This document shows positions 35,564 to 42,558 of a stretch of DNA of 64,000 nt, piece by piece (the first letter of the stretch is position 1; each line of letters starts with the position of its first letter). The notes beneath the pieces are model-generated. The model was not told the DNA's origin. It searched no databases and worked only from the letters and a program-made list of their open reading frames with translations. The DNA comes from Pantanalinema rosaneae (GTDB taxonomy: Bacteria; Cyanobacteriota; Cyanobacteriia; Leptolyngbyales; Leptolyngbyaceae). The position numbers were made by a program, and so were the translations under genes. The DNA lies in assembly GCF_050753385.1 (NCBI RefSeq), contig NZ_JBLZFZ010000019.1, positions 53,490-117,489 of the forward strand. The letters run 5' to 3'.

Positions 35564-35968
35564 ATGGAACCCGCTCTGCTTCACTCTTCTGATCCAGTTT
35601 CGTATACTGCCCGAATTGTTGCGGCTAAGCGGGCGATCAAGCAGTTCCACTCTGCTCCTCTGTTTCAAGATCCCTATGCAGCTGCTCTGGCAGGAGATGA
35701 AGTTGATGCCTCGCTATCTCGATGGAAAAAGGTTGTTCAAGCTCAAGCTGTTCCGTTAGAGCAAGTGATTACCAAACGAACTCGCTACATTGCGGTTCGC
35801 ACAAAATTTATGGATGACCTCCTCAACTCGACGCTGGCTGAGTACAAGCAAGTGGTCATCCTGGGAACGGGACTCGACACAGGAGCCTATCGGCGACTAG
35901 CTGAGAATTCAGGAGGTTTGATCCAAGTTATTGAAAAGAGTCTTCGTTTATTGACAGTGCAAAAATAA
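35564..35968 (+). pseudogene. C-terminally truncated SAM-dependent methyltransferase (LCMT-like family)
   Basis: The 134-codon frame starts with PVSYTARIVAAKRAIKQFHSAPLFQDPYAAALAG, the typical beginning of class I methyltransferases of the leucine carboxyl methyltransferase-like family (PF04072). The R-x-R-Y-I pattern RTRYIAVRTKFMDD and the SAM motif VVILGTGLDTGAYRRL (about 96-111) are present. A full protein is about 270 residues. Here the frame shifts to unrelated sequence after SGGLIQVIEK and stops. The second half, with substrate and remaining SAM contacts, is missing. It is a remnant next to the ParA gene. Confidence 0.75.
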
Positions 35969-36059
35969 ATGAGAACTAAATCCCAGATTTAGCTGAAAAA
36001 TTTGTTCTACTAGCCTGCTTAGTGCAGTATGCTTTTGGGACAGTGTCGTTTCACAGGCA

Positions 36060-36821
36060 ATGAGCAAAGTTATTGCACTGTTTAATCAGTCCGGTGGAGT
36101 CGGTAAAACGACTCTGACCATGAATTTAGGTTATCAACTGGTTGTTCGGGGACATCGGGTTCTGTTAATCGATATGGATCCGCAGGCTTCCCTAACTACC
36201 TTTATGGGGTTTGATGTAACCGAGCAGGAGCGAACAATTTACGATGCCCTGATTTCAGAAGAAGACGAACCGATTCCGGTGCTGAATGCTCATCAATTGG
36301 ATCTGGCTCCAGCCAATATTATCCTCGCCAATGCTGAACAAGAACTTGTACTGGCAGAGCAACGGGAAACCCGACTTAAGGAACCGATCGATCAAGTCGC
36401 TGATCGATATGATTTCATCTTGATCGACTGCCCTCCCAGTTTGGGGATTCTTAGCCAAATTAGCTTGGTAGCGGCTACCCATGTTTTGGTGCCGATTCAA
36501 ACCCAGTTTAAGGCACTAATGGGAACAGACTCATTGCTGAAGACGGTGAAGAAAGTCCAGCGTAGATTGAATAAGTCTCTGGCGATCGCTGGGTTTTGTC
36601 CGACGATGTATTCAGCCAGTAATGCGTTGGATCAGAGAACGCTGGAAGCGATTACCGAGCAGTTATCTCCGATCGGGCCTATCTTTACACCAATTCCCCG
36701 GGCTACCGCTCTAGCTGAAGCGTCGGAGTATGGTAAGCCTTTAGCTCTGTCTCCCAAGAAAAATCCGGCTGTGCTGGAAATCTTTGATGAAATTGCTGCT
36801 GTATTAGAACAACTGGCATGA
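36060..36821 (+). CDS. parA: ParA family partition ATPase
   Basis: A 253-residue ParA/Soj-like ATPase. The deviant Walker A is NQSGGVGKTTLTMNLGYQL at residues 9-27, Walker A' is VLLIDMDPQASLTTFMG at about 35, and Walker B is FILIDCPPSLGILSQIS at about 119. It lacks an N-terminal HTH, so it is type Ib or chromosomal-like rather than P1-type. The long LKTVKKVQRRLNKSLAIAGFCPTMYS segment is usual. It assembles on DNA with ParB to segregate replicons. The stop overlaps the parB start as ATGA. Confidence 0.93.
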   Translation: MSKVIALFNQSGGVGKTTLTMNLGYQLVVRGHRVLLIDMDPQASLTTFMGFDVTEQERTIYDALISEEDEPIPVLNAHQLDLAPANIILANAEQELVLAEQRETRLKEPIDQVADRYDFILIDCPPSLGILSQISLVAATHVLVPIQTQFKALMGTDSLLKTVKKVQRRLNKSLAIAGFCPTMYSASNALDQRTLEAITEQLSPIGPIFTPIPRATALAEASEYGKPLALSPKKNPAVLEIFDEIAAVLEQLA

Positions 36822-37744
36822 GTCCTGCAAAACCACCGACGAATCGTTCTCGTCTGAAAAATGTCACGCTGTTTACTGAGGAAGATGAAGCGCCTTCAAA
36901 TCCTCAGACGATCGCGATCGCAAAAATCAAACTTCCGAATCAACAACCCCGTCGCTACTTTGACCCCCAAAAACTAGAGGGGTTAGTCGAGTCGATCAAA
37001 CAGCATGGGGTTCTAGAACCATTGTTAATTCGCCCAACCCATGACTCAGATTATGAACTGGTGGCGGGTGAACGGCGGTATCGGGCGGCAAAAGCGGCTG
37101 GACTGGTTGAAGTCCCGGTGGTCATTCGTGAGATGAATGACACAGAAGCGCTGCAAGTAGCATTGATTGAAAACTTGCAGCGTGAGGATCTGAACCCGGT
37201 AGAGGAGACGGAGGGCATCCTGCAACTACTAGCTTTGGCATTGGAAAAACCTGAAGGGGAGGTGATTTCACTCCTGCATCGGATGGTTGATGAGGTGAAA
37301 GGCAAGGTTCCCCATAACGTTATGGGGAGTTCGGAAACAACGATCGTTCAGCAGGTGTTTCATGGGATTGCCTCAATGGAGTGGCAATCGTTTGTCAGTA
37401 ATCGTCTCCCCTTGCTGAAGCTGCCAGCAGATGTTTTACTAGCGTTGTGGGAGGGACGGATTGCTTATACCAAAGCTCAGGCGATCGCGCGGATTAAAGA
37501 TGAGGGACAGCGCCAGAGTTTGTTAGAACAGGCGATTGCTCAAGATCTATCGTTAAGTCAGATTAAGGAAAAGATTGCTGAGGTCAAAATGGCGAAGGCG
37601 CAATCAGAAGAGACCGCCCCTAGTTTGAGGCAACGATTTGAGCAAACCTATCGGCAGGTGAAGAAATCGCCGGTCTGGGATGATCCGAAGAAGCAAAAGA
37701 AGTTGGAAAAGTTGCTGAGTGAACTGAAATTACTGGTGGAATGA
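36818..37744 (+). CDS. parB: ParB/RepB/Spo0J family partition protein
   Basis: A 308-residue ParB. The N-terminal CTPase-like domain has IKLPNQQPRRYFDPQKLEGLVESIKQHGVLEPLLIRP, then the box ELVAGERRYRAAK (about 85) and EALQVALIENLQREDLNPVEE (about 108-128). The HTH region follows, with an insert at about residues 160-175 (DEVKGKVPHNVMGSSETT). The C-terminus is Lys-rich and helical. The insert is encoded by a perfect 18-base palindrome, which might be the protein's own binding site. It is translationally coupled to parA. The pair suggests that this region came from, or is part of, a plasmid-like replicon, but chromosomal copies also exist. Confidence 0.92.
   Translation: MSPAKPPTNRSRLKNVTLFTEEDEAPSNPQTIAIAKIKLPNQQPRRYFDPQKLEGLVESIKQHGVLEPLLIRPTHDSDYELVAGERRYRAAKAAGLVEVPVVIREMNDTEALQVALIENLQREDLNPVEETEGILQLLALALEKPEGEVISLLHRMVDEVKGKVPHNVMGSSETTIVQQVFHGIASMEWQSFVSNRLPLLKLPADVLLALWEGRIAYTKAQAIARIKDEGQRQSLLEQAIAQDLSLSQIKEKIAEVKMAKAQSEETAPSLRQRFEQTYRQVKKSPVWDDPKKQKKLEKLLSELKLLVE
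37310..37327. promoter_or_regulatory. Perfect 18-bp palindrome inside parB, candidate parS-like site
   Basis: CCCCATAACGTTATGGGG is a perfect palindrome lying in the coding sequence of parB. ParB-binding sites (parS) are palindromes of 14-16 or more bases and may sit inside or near par genes. I saw no other obvious copy in the window. It may also be a chance palindrome or a restriction-like short repeat. Role unproven. Confidence 0.45.
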
Positions 37745-37882
37745 GACAGGCAACCGTTCGACGATGCTACCAGGCTACCTGCCGCAGTTTAATTTTTGGA
37801 TACTGCTAACAGTATCACTGGAGTAGGTCTGGACTCTTCCACGGTACGCCAGATGCATTCCCATCCATCTGTTCTGACACAG

Positions 37883-38006
37883 AAGAGTGCTGGAGGCAGA
37901 ACACACAACCCGAAAACCAGTATTGTTGTTCTGATTGTCGGAATTGTTCCTGTTCCGATTAGCAGAGCGGCAATTTTCAGGATTGTTGATCCAGGAACCG
38001 CCGCGC
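37883..38006 (-). ncRNA. DGR template repeat (TR), 124 bp
   Basis: Read on the minus strand the repeat matches the 3' ends of both FGE genes with constant offsets (297 and 2954 bases) and no gaps. In the VR frame it would encode an Asn-rich stretch (WINNPENCRSANRNRNNSD), since AAC and AAT codons are the best substrates for adenine mutagenesis. It has no start codon of its own. Against it, VR1 differs at 16 and VR2 at 18 positions in the core, all but one of them at TR adenines. TR RNA, read from the minus strand, would be the template for mutagenic cDNA. It lies at the 3' end of the minus-strand cluster. Confidence 0.95.
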
Positions 38007-38103
38007 CGTCGCTATGCTGCCTACCCCGCTCGATAGGATACTCTAGATCGGGACAGTTGAATGTAAAAAAATGCTGCCTATAGAATCAAAAAATAAATTT
38101 CGA

Positions 38104-38116
38104 GGCGCTACGCGCC
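38104..38116. repeat. Short hairpin downstream of VR1
   Basis: GGCGC TAC GCGCC, a 5-bp stem with a three-base loop, about 65 bases beyond the end of VR1. An identical copy lies beyond VR2 at 40762-40774. Some DGRs need a hairpin near the VR end for target recognition. The copies may instead be part of the duplicated 3' flank. Confidence 0.45.
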
Positions 38117-38173
38117 AGAGAGGAGAGTAAAGGAAAGAAGGGTAAAGGGCAAAAGGGCAAAAAGAGTAAAGGG

Positions 38174-38989
38174 CTACGAAAGAGTCCTGGAGGCAGAACA
38201 CACAACCCGAAAACCAGTATTGTTGAGCTGAAGGACGGAAGAGTCCCTGTCCCGATGAGCAGAGCGGCAATTCCCAGGAAAGTGGACCCAGGAACCGCCG
38301 CGCACCACACGCCAAGCTGAATCACCTCCCTCGATCCAAGCGCTGCCATCGTCTGGGGCATTCTTATAATTGTCATGCCAGTGATCCGCACACCATTCCC
38401 AAACATTGCCATGCATGTCATACAGTCCAAAGGCATTCGCAACTTTGAAATTGCCTACGGGAGTGGTTTCTTCACGATAAACGCCTTTCTTCCCATCTCC
38501 GTAAGTGTAGTTACCATCGTAATTCGCTAAGTCTGTTGAGATCGTTTGACCAAAATGGAATGGGGTGGTAGTGCCCGCCCGACAGGCATATTCCCATTCT
38601 GCTTCGCTGGGTAAGCGGTAGGAACGCTGGGTGAATTGAGAGAACCGATCGCAGAACTCGACTGCCTCATCCCACGATATTTGCTCAACGGGTCGGTTAT
38701 CTCCTTTGAAGTTTGATGGATCAGGTTCGAGTTTTTGGTTGATCTGCGGTAATGCTGCTACCACTCGCCATTGAGCTTGAGTGACGGGATATTTACCCAT
38801 AAAAAATAGAGGTACAGTCACAGGATGTGGAGGACGTTCATCATAACTACTTTCTGCTTCCTCTGTTGGCGCACCCATCATAAAATGACCGCCTGGAATC
38901 AGTACCATATCCAGACTAATGCCATTGCCCAAATCTTCAGCGAAGGATTGAGCCTGCCGTCGTTGCCGTTGAATGATCAGTTTGGTCAT
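38174..38989 (-). CDS. DGR target 1, FGE-sulfatase/C-type-lectin-fold protein
   Basis: The start is ATG 38989, since the upstream part of the frame lies inside the RT gene, GGACAGGAG precedes it and it overlaps the RT stop as ATGA. The 271-residue protein is a formylglycine-generating-enzyme-type fold (MVLIPGGHFMMGAP, FFMGKYPVTQAQWRVVA, RLPSEAEWEYACRAGTTTPF, FGLYDMHGNVWEWCAD). The C-terminal about 41 residues (RGGSWVHFPGNCRSAHRD on to TGFRVVCS) are the variable region VR1. DGR target proteins of this type bind ligands through the lectin fold and are diversified by RT. It lacks the N-terminal domain of target 2. The pair share nearly identical cores. Confidence 0.93.
   Translation of the reverse strand: MTKLIIQRQRRQAQSFAEDLGNGISLDMVLIPGGHFMMGAPTEEAESSYDERPPHPVTVPLFFMGKYPVTQAQWRVVAALPQINQKLEPDPSNFKGDNRPVEQISWDEAVEFCDRFSQFTQRSYRLPSEAEWEYACRAGTTTPFHFGQTISTDLANYDGNYTYGDGKKGVYREETTPVGNFKVANAFGLYDMHGNVWEWCADHWHDNYKNAPDDGSAWIEGGDSAWRVVRGGSWVHFPGNCRSAHRDRDSSVLQLNNTGFRVVCSASRTLS
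38180..38303 (-). repeat. DGR variable region VR1
   Basis: This 124-bp segment aligns gap-free with the TR. In the core 16 substitutions occur, all at adenines of the TR sense strand (for example AAT to TTT, AAT to TCT, AAC to CTC, GAA to GGG). Codons without adenine, such as CGC, TGC, TCT, CGG and GGT, are unchanged. Outside the core, one AGG versus TR AGC mismatch sits at the 3' end, as expected between IMH and IMH*. Confidence 0.95.
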
Positions 38990-40209
38990 CTCTCCTGTCC
39001 TCGATCGTTTGGTCGTGGCTGAACTGTTGCTGACCCCTCGGCTAAATCGGAAAAAATCTGTTGCCGTAATCTCCAGGTATCCCCGTGTTTTAGATGGGCT
39101 TCCCAACTTTGGAGCGATTGGGTAACTCGTAGCCCATCAATATTTCCAGCCGCAACCCCTGTTCGCAACTGTCTAATGCGATACCTGGCTCGGCGTAGGT
39201 TATCCGATCGCACCCGGATACGATCGGGAAGGACTCGAAAACCGACGAAATTTGCCCCAATCCGGGTTTCAAATAGCTGACTTTTAATCGGATGAATGAT
39301 GAGACGCAACCCAGTTAGGTAATCTTCAATGGCTGATCGGGCTTCAACCAGAAACGATCGCTCATCTGAAAATAGGGCAAAATCATCGACATATCTGAGA
39401 TAGCGGTTTACCCGAAGTTGTTCTTTAACGAAATGATCAAAGCCATTCAGGTAGATGTTGGCAAAGAATTGGCTGGTCAAATTACCGATTGGTAGTCCTC
39501 GGCGGCGTAAGGCAGGAGTTACAGCAGTTTTTGCCCCCCTAACCCCCCAATTCTGGGAGGAACAGGAGCCAAAGTCCCCTAGAATTGGGGAATTTAGGGG
39601 GCTGACCGAATTGACAGGTGTGGTGCATTCATTTGAGAAGGGCTGTGGGAGATCATCACCCGGGAAATAGGCAATCGCTGGTTCCTGTTCATTACTGCGA
39701 TCGATGATTGTTTCAATAAGCCAGAGAGTATCAGGACATTTAATTTTGCGCCGGATTAGCTGTTTGAGAATTTCATGATCTAGACTAGGAAAATATTTGC
39801 GGATGTCGCACTGCAAGACATAGCGTGAGGAACGAGCAAACTGGGTGAAGCGGCGTAAGGCTCGATGGGTACCAAATCCTAAGCGATTGGCGTAGGAATC
39901 GGCAATAAAAGTCTGTTCAAAGATAGGCACAATGATATTGCAAAGGGCGTGGTGAACCACACGATCGCGGTAGGGTGCCGCAGAGATCAGGCGAGGCTTG
40001 GGTTCAAAGATCTTGAAGGTACGGTAGTCGCCAGGTTGATAGGTTTTGGAGCGCAGTTCCTCCTGAAGCTGATGTAATTCCTGCTCCAGGTTATAGTTAA
40101 ATTCCAGCACATTCTGCCGAAATCGTTTCCCTTTCTGTGCCAGCCGCGCTGCCGTCAAGATATTTTCAAACCCGGTAATCTGTTCCCAAAGATAACCCTG
40201 CCGTTTCAT
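38986..40209 (-). CDS. DGR reverse transcriptase
   Basis: A 407-residue RT with DGR features: ITGFENILTAARLAQKGKR at the N-terminus, KTYQPGDYRTFKIFEPKPRLISAAPYRDRVVHHALCNII (motifs 1-2), YVLQCDIRKYFPSLDHEIL (motif 3, about 134), RRGLPIGNLTSQFFANIYL (about 234, where retroviral and intron RTs have QG) and RYVDDF with the catalytic YVDD at residues 273-276. The C-terminal thumb has RIGANFVGFRV. A palindromic repeat is inserted in frame at residues about 203-226, just before motif 4. It is followed by target 1 with ATGA overlap and preceded by avd. It likely copies TR RNA with errors at adenine. Confidence 0.95.
   Translation of the reverse strand: MKRQGYLWEQITGFENILTAARLAQKGKRFRQNVLEFNYNLEQELHQLQEELRSKTYQPGDYRTFKIFEPKPRLISAAPYRDRVVHHALCNIIVPIFEQTFIADSYANRLGFGTHRALRRFTQFARSSRYVLQCDIRKYFPSLDHEILKQLIRRKIKCPDTLWLIETIIDRSNEQEPAIAYFPGDDLPQPFSNECTTPVNSVSPLNSPILGDFGSCSSQNWGVRGAKTAVTPALRRRGLPIGNLTSQFFANIYLNGFDHFVKEQLRVNRYLRYVDDFALFSDERSFLVEARSAIEDYLTGLRLIIHPIKSQLFETRIGANFVGFRVLPDRIRVRSDNLRRARYRIRQLRTGVAAGNIDGLRVTQSLQSWEAHLKHGDTWRLRQQIFSDLAEGSATVQPRPNDRGQER
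39533..39602. repeat. Interspersed palindromic repeat inserted in frame in the RT gene
   Basis: Imperfect inverted repeat: GCCCCCCTAACCCCCCAATT on the left and the reverse complement GCCCCCTAAATTCCCCAATT from the right, around a central spacer. It adds about 24 residues (SVSPLNSPILGDFGSCSSQN and on) to the RT just before the GLPIGN box, without a stop or frameshift. It is related to the 30185-30260 element. Confidence 0.8.
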
Positions 40210-40260
40210 ACTTTCTTGGCTAGTCTCATGGATGGAAGATTGAAGCAGCGAGACACAACA

Positions 40261-40608
40261 TTACAACGGGGATGTGCGTTTTTGCTGTTTGATCCAGCTG
40301 CCCAAATCTGTCCCGATCGCATTAATCAGTTGCCCAACATAATCGTAGCGTTCTGCTTGCATCAAATTAAAGTCGAGTAGTAAGCGGGTCTGGTGACGCA
40401 GAATGTCTAATTTGCTATTGAGTGCTTGCAACCGAGTTAATTTGTCCTGAGCATAACGCGCCTGGATCAATTCTTCTAGCATGTCGTATAGCCCAGTTGT
40501 AATGCGATCGCCCAGCAGGAATTTGTGGTCACGGGGCAGACGATTCAGAATGGGGACATACCATCGGATCAGGTCATAGGTTTTCTGGATGATGGGAAGT
40601 TCTTGCAT
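40261..40608 (-). CDS. avd: DGR accessory variability determinant (Avd-like four-helix protein)
   Basis: A 115-residue all-helical basic protein. Helix 1 ELPIIQKTYDLIRWYVPILNRLPRDHKFLLGDRITTGLYDMLEELIQARYA and later LNSKLDILRHQTRLLLDFNLMQAERYDYVGQLINAIGTDLGSWIKQQ match the Avd/bAvd four-helix bundle found beside DGR RTs. In characterised DGRs it forms a pentamer that binds RT and TR RNA and is needed for mutagenic cDNA synthesis. It is between target 2 and RT on the same strand, 51 bases from RT. Confidence 0.92.
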   Translation of the reverse strand: MQELPIIQKTYDLIRWYVPILNRLPRDHKFLLGDRITTGLYDMLEELIQARYAQDKLTRLQALNSKLDILRHQTRLLLDFNLMQAERYDYVGQLINAIGTDLGSWIKQQKRTSPL

Positions 40609-40761
40609 GATGGTCGGATGCTTGGGGAGTAAAATAGGTAATGTGCGATTATAAACTTATACCTGATGGTTATGCCTTCTAGCTGCCGAGGTTACAAACA
40701 AGAGTTGCGACGAAGTTTCTGAATGGCAAATAGATGGGATTGATGGGCAAAAAAATTTCGA

Positions 40762-40774
40762 GGCGCTACGCGCC
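40762..40774. repeat. Short hairpin downstream of VR2
   Basis: Copy of the GGCGC TAC GCGCC hairpin beyond the end of VR2, embedded in a flank nearly identical to that of VR1, with a one-base length difference between the two flanks. Confidence 0.45.
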
Positions 40775-40830
40775 AGAGAGGAGAGTAAAGGAAAGAAGGG
40801 TAAAGAGCAAAAGGGCAAGAGAGTAAAGGG

Positions 40831-42558
40831 CTAGGAAAGAGTCCTGGAGGCAGAACACACAACCCGAAAACCAGTACTGCTGTACTGATCGCCGGAATTG
40901 CTCCTGCCCCGAACAGCAGAGCGGCACTTCCCAGGAAAGGCGAGCCAGGAACCGCCGCGCACCACACGTCCGTCTGAATCACCTCCCTCGATCCAAGCGC
41001 TGCCATCGTCTGGGGCATTCTTATAATTGTCATGCCAATGATCCGCACACCATTCCCAAACATTGCCATGCATGTCATACAGTCCAAAGGCATTCGCAAC
41101 TTTGAAATTGCCTACGGGAGTGGTTTCTTCACGATAAACGCCTTTCTTCCCATCTCCGTAAGTGTAGTTACCATCGTAATTCGCTAAGTCTGTTGAGATC
41201 GTTTGACCAAAATGGAACGGTGTAGTGGTTCCGGCTCGACAGGCATACTCCCATTCTGCTTCCGATGGTAATCGATAAGCTCGCCCAGTAGAGCGAGAGA
41301 GCCGATCGCAGAATTCCACCGCTTCATGCCAAGAGATCCGTTCAACAGGGCGATCATCCCCTTTGAAGTTTGATGGATCAGGTTTGAGGTTTCGGTTAAC
41401 CTGCGGTAACGCTGCTACCACGCGCCATTGGGCTTGTGTCACCGGATACTTGCCCATAAAAAACGGTTGGACGCTGACGCGATGTTGAGGTTTCTCCCTA
41501 TCAGAACCATCTCCCTCTGGTGATCCCATAAGAAACTCCCCGCCCGGAATCGCCACCATTTCTAGCGTTACCCCCTGCCCCAAATCTTCAGCAAAGTAAG
41601 ATGCCTGATATTGCTCCCTACTAGTCTCTTTACCCTGAGCATTTACTGTAACTGTTGTAAATGTGAAAGTTTGTAACTGCTCTGAAATCTGGCTGGATTG
41701 CTGCTCTTCCTCTGCCAAAATTTCTGCTATCTCAAACTCAAAAGTTTGCAGCGTAATCCCTAAGGTATCGGCGATATCTTTGTAAGTTTCTAAGTCTCGA
41801 TCGCCTGCCGAAACTTGGTCATCTGAAGGATGCGATCGCAACAAACCAGACAAATCGGGTAAGGTTCGATCGCCAACCTGATAAGTTTGATAGACGGCGG
41901 TAGGATCTGGAAGGCGATCGGGGGCTTTTAACAGTTGTCCAACTAGCTCGGCATAGCGAACTAAATCTGGATAGCTCTGTAACTGGGGAGCAAGCTCTTT
42001 TGTGAGTTGGGCTAATCTTGCCATTTCGGCGGCATTGATTAGAGGATTGGCTTGATCTGTCTGCTGAGGTGCGATCGCCCTGTGGAAGGCTTCAGCAATC
42101 TGACGGACAGCTTCCTCTCGCTGATCTTCTAAAAATACCATCGCTGCCCATTGCTGTACCTGTAATTCCTGCTCCCGTACATAAGGATTTGCCTGAAACA
42201 GGTAGCGCACATAACTAATCAAGAGCCGAGCGACCTTTTGCATACGGGACTTACCCAGACACTCATCCTGCTCCATTTGCTGTAATAGATATGCCCGCAC
42301 ATCTGTATTCATCACATATAGTTCGTAGCCTACAGGACGGCACAGATCAGACAAGAGTAGATCGACTTCTGCTTCCCATGCTACCTGACCATGCAGAAAA
42401 TAGGTGCGAAGATAATTGATCAATTCTGGTGTTAAGACTAATGGCAATGCCGCATGGTATGCCAACAACCGATGAGGTGACCCAAAGCGATAGGTAAATT
42501 GCTCTACCGCCTGTGCCGCCAGCATCTGCCGCTGGTCATTGGGAATTGCTGAAGTCAT
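40831..42558 (-). CDS. DGR target 2, N-terminal helical domain fused to FGE/C-type-lectin domain
   Basis: A 575-residue protein. Residues about 1-310 are helical (RQMLAAQAVEQFTYRFGSPH, YLRTYFLHGQVAWEAEVDLLLSDLCRPVGYELYVMNTDVRAYLL), like the N-terminal part of some conflict-system sensor proteins. From about 325 (YFAEDLGQGVTLEMVAIPGG, EFLMGSPEGD, RLPSEAEWEYACRAG) is the FGE fold; the last about 41 residues (RGGSWLAFPGKCRSAVRG and on) are VR2. A central acidic region links the parts. The start ATG overlaps the vWA stop as ATGA, so the target is translated with MoxR and vWA. The variable lectin surface probably recognises diverse ligands and signals into this complex. Inference. Confidence 0.93.
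   Translation of the reverse strand: MTSAIPNDQRQMLAAQAVEQFTYRFGSPHRLLAYHAALPLVLTPELINYLRTYFLHGQVAWEAEVDLLLSDLCRPVGYELYVMNTDVRAYLLQQMEQDECLGKSRMQKVARLLISYVRYLFQANPYVREQELQVQQWAAMVFLEDQREEAVRQIAEAFHRAIAPQQTDQANPLINAAEMARLAQLTKELAPQLQSYPDLVRYAELVGQLLKAPDRLPDPTAVYQTYQVGDRTLPDLSGLLRSHPSDDQVSAGDRDLETYKDIADTLGITLQTFEFEIAEILAEEEQQSSQISEQLQTFTFTTVTVNAQGKETSREQYQASYFAEDLGQGVTLEMVAIPGGEFLMGSPEGDGSDREKPQHRVSVQPFFMGKYPVTQAQWRVVAALPQVNRNLKPDPSNFKGDDRPVERISWHEAVEFCDRLSRSTGRAYRLPSEAEWEYACRAGTTTPFHFGQTISTDLANYDGNYTYGDGKKGVYREETTPVGNFKVANAFGLYDMHGNVWEWCADHWHDNYKNAPDDGSAWIEGGDSDGRVVRGGSWLAFPGKCRSAVRGRSNSGDQYSSTGFRVVCSASRTLS
40837..40960 (-). repeat. DGR variable region VR2
   Basis: Gap-free 124-bp match to the TR. 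In the core 18 substitutions are seen; 17 are at TR adenines (for example AAC to GCC, AAC to GGC, AAC to TAC, AAT to GTT). The one exception is AAT to AAG (T to G). The 3' end has the same AGG versus AGC mismatch as VR1. Confidence 0.95.

Noticed and set aside
36060..36821. MinD-type ATPase instead of ParA
   Set aside because: No C-terminal amphipathic membrane helix, and it is directly coupled to a parB gene.
37745..37882. Second template repeat or RNA gene beyond the TR
   Set aside because: No further match to the VRs is seen left of 37883.
37796..38083. Plus-strand open frame of 95 codons
   Set aside because: It lies antisense to the template repeat and its composition comes from the repeat. 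No protein-like features or ribosome site.
38174..38989. True sulfatase-activating enzyme
   Set aside because: The C-terminus is the DGR variable region and the gene is coupled to RT; such targets use the fold for binding, not catalysis.
40692..41099. Alternative minus-strand frame over the target 2 C-terminus (and its twin at 38086-38442)
   Set aside because: Both are out-of-frame shadows of the FGE genes; the FGE frames carry the motifs and the VRs.
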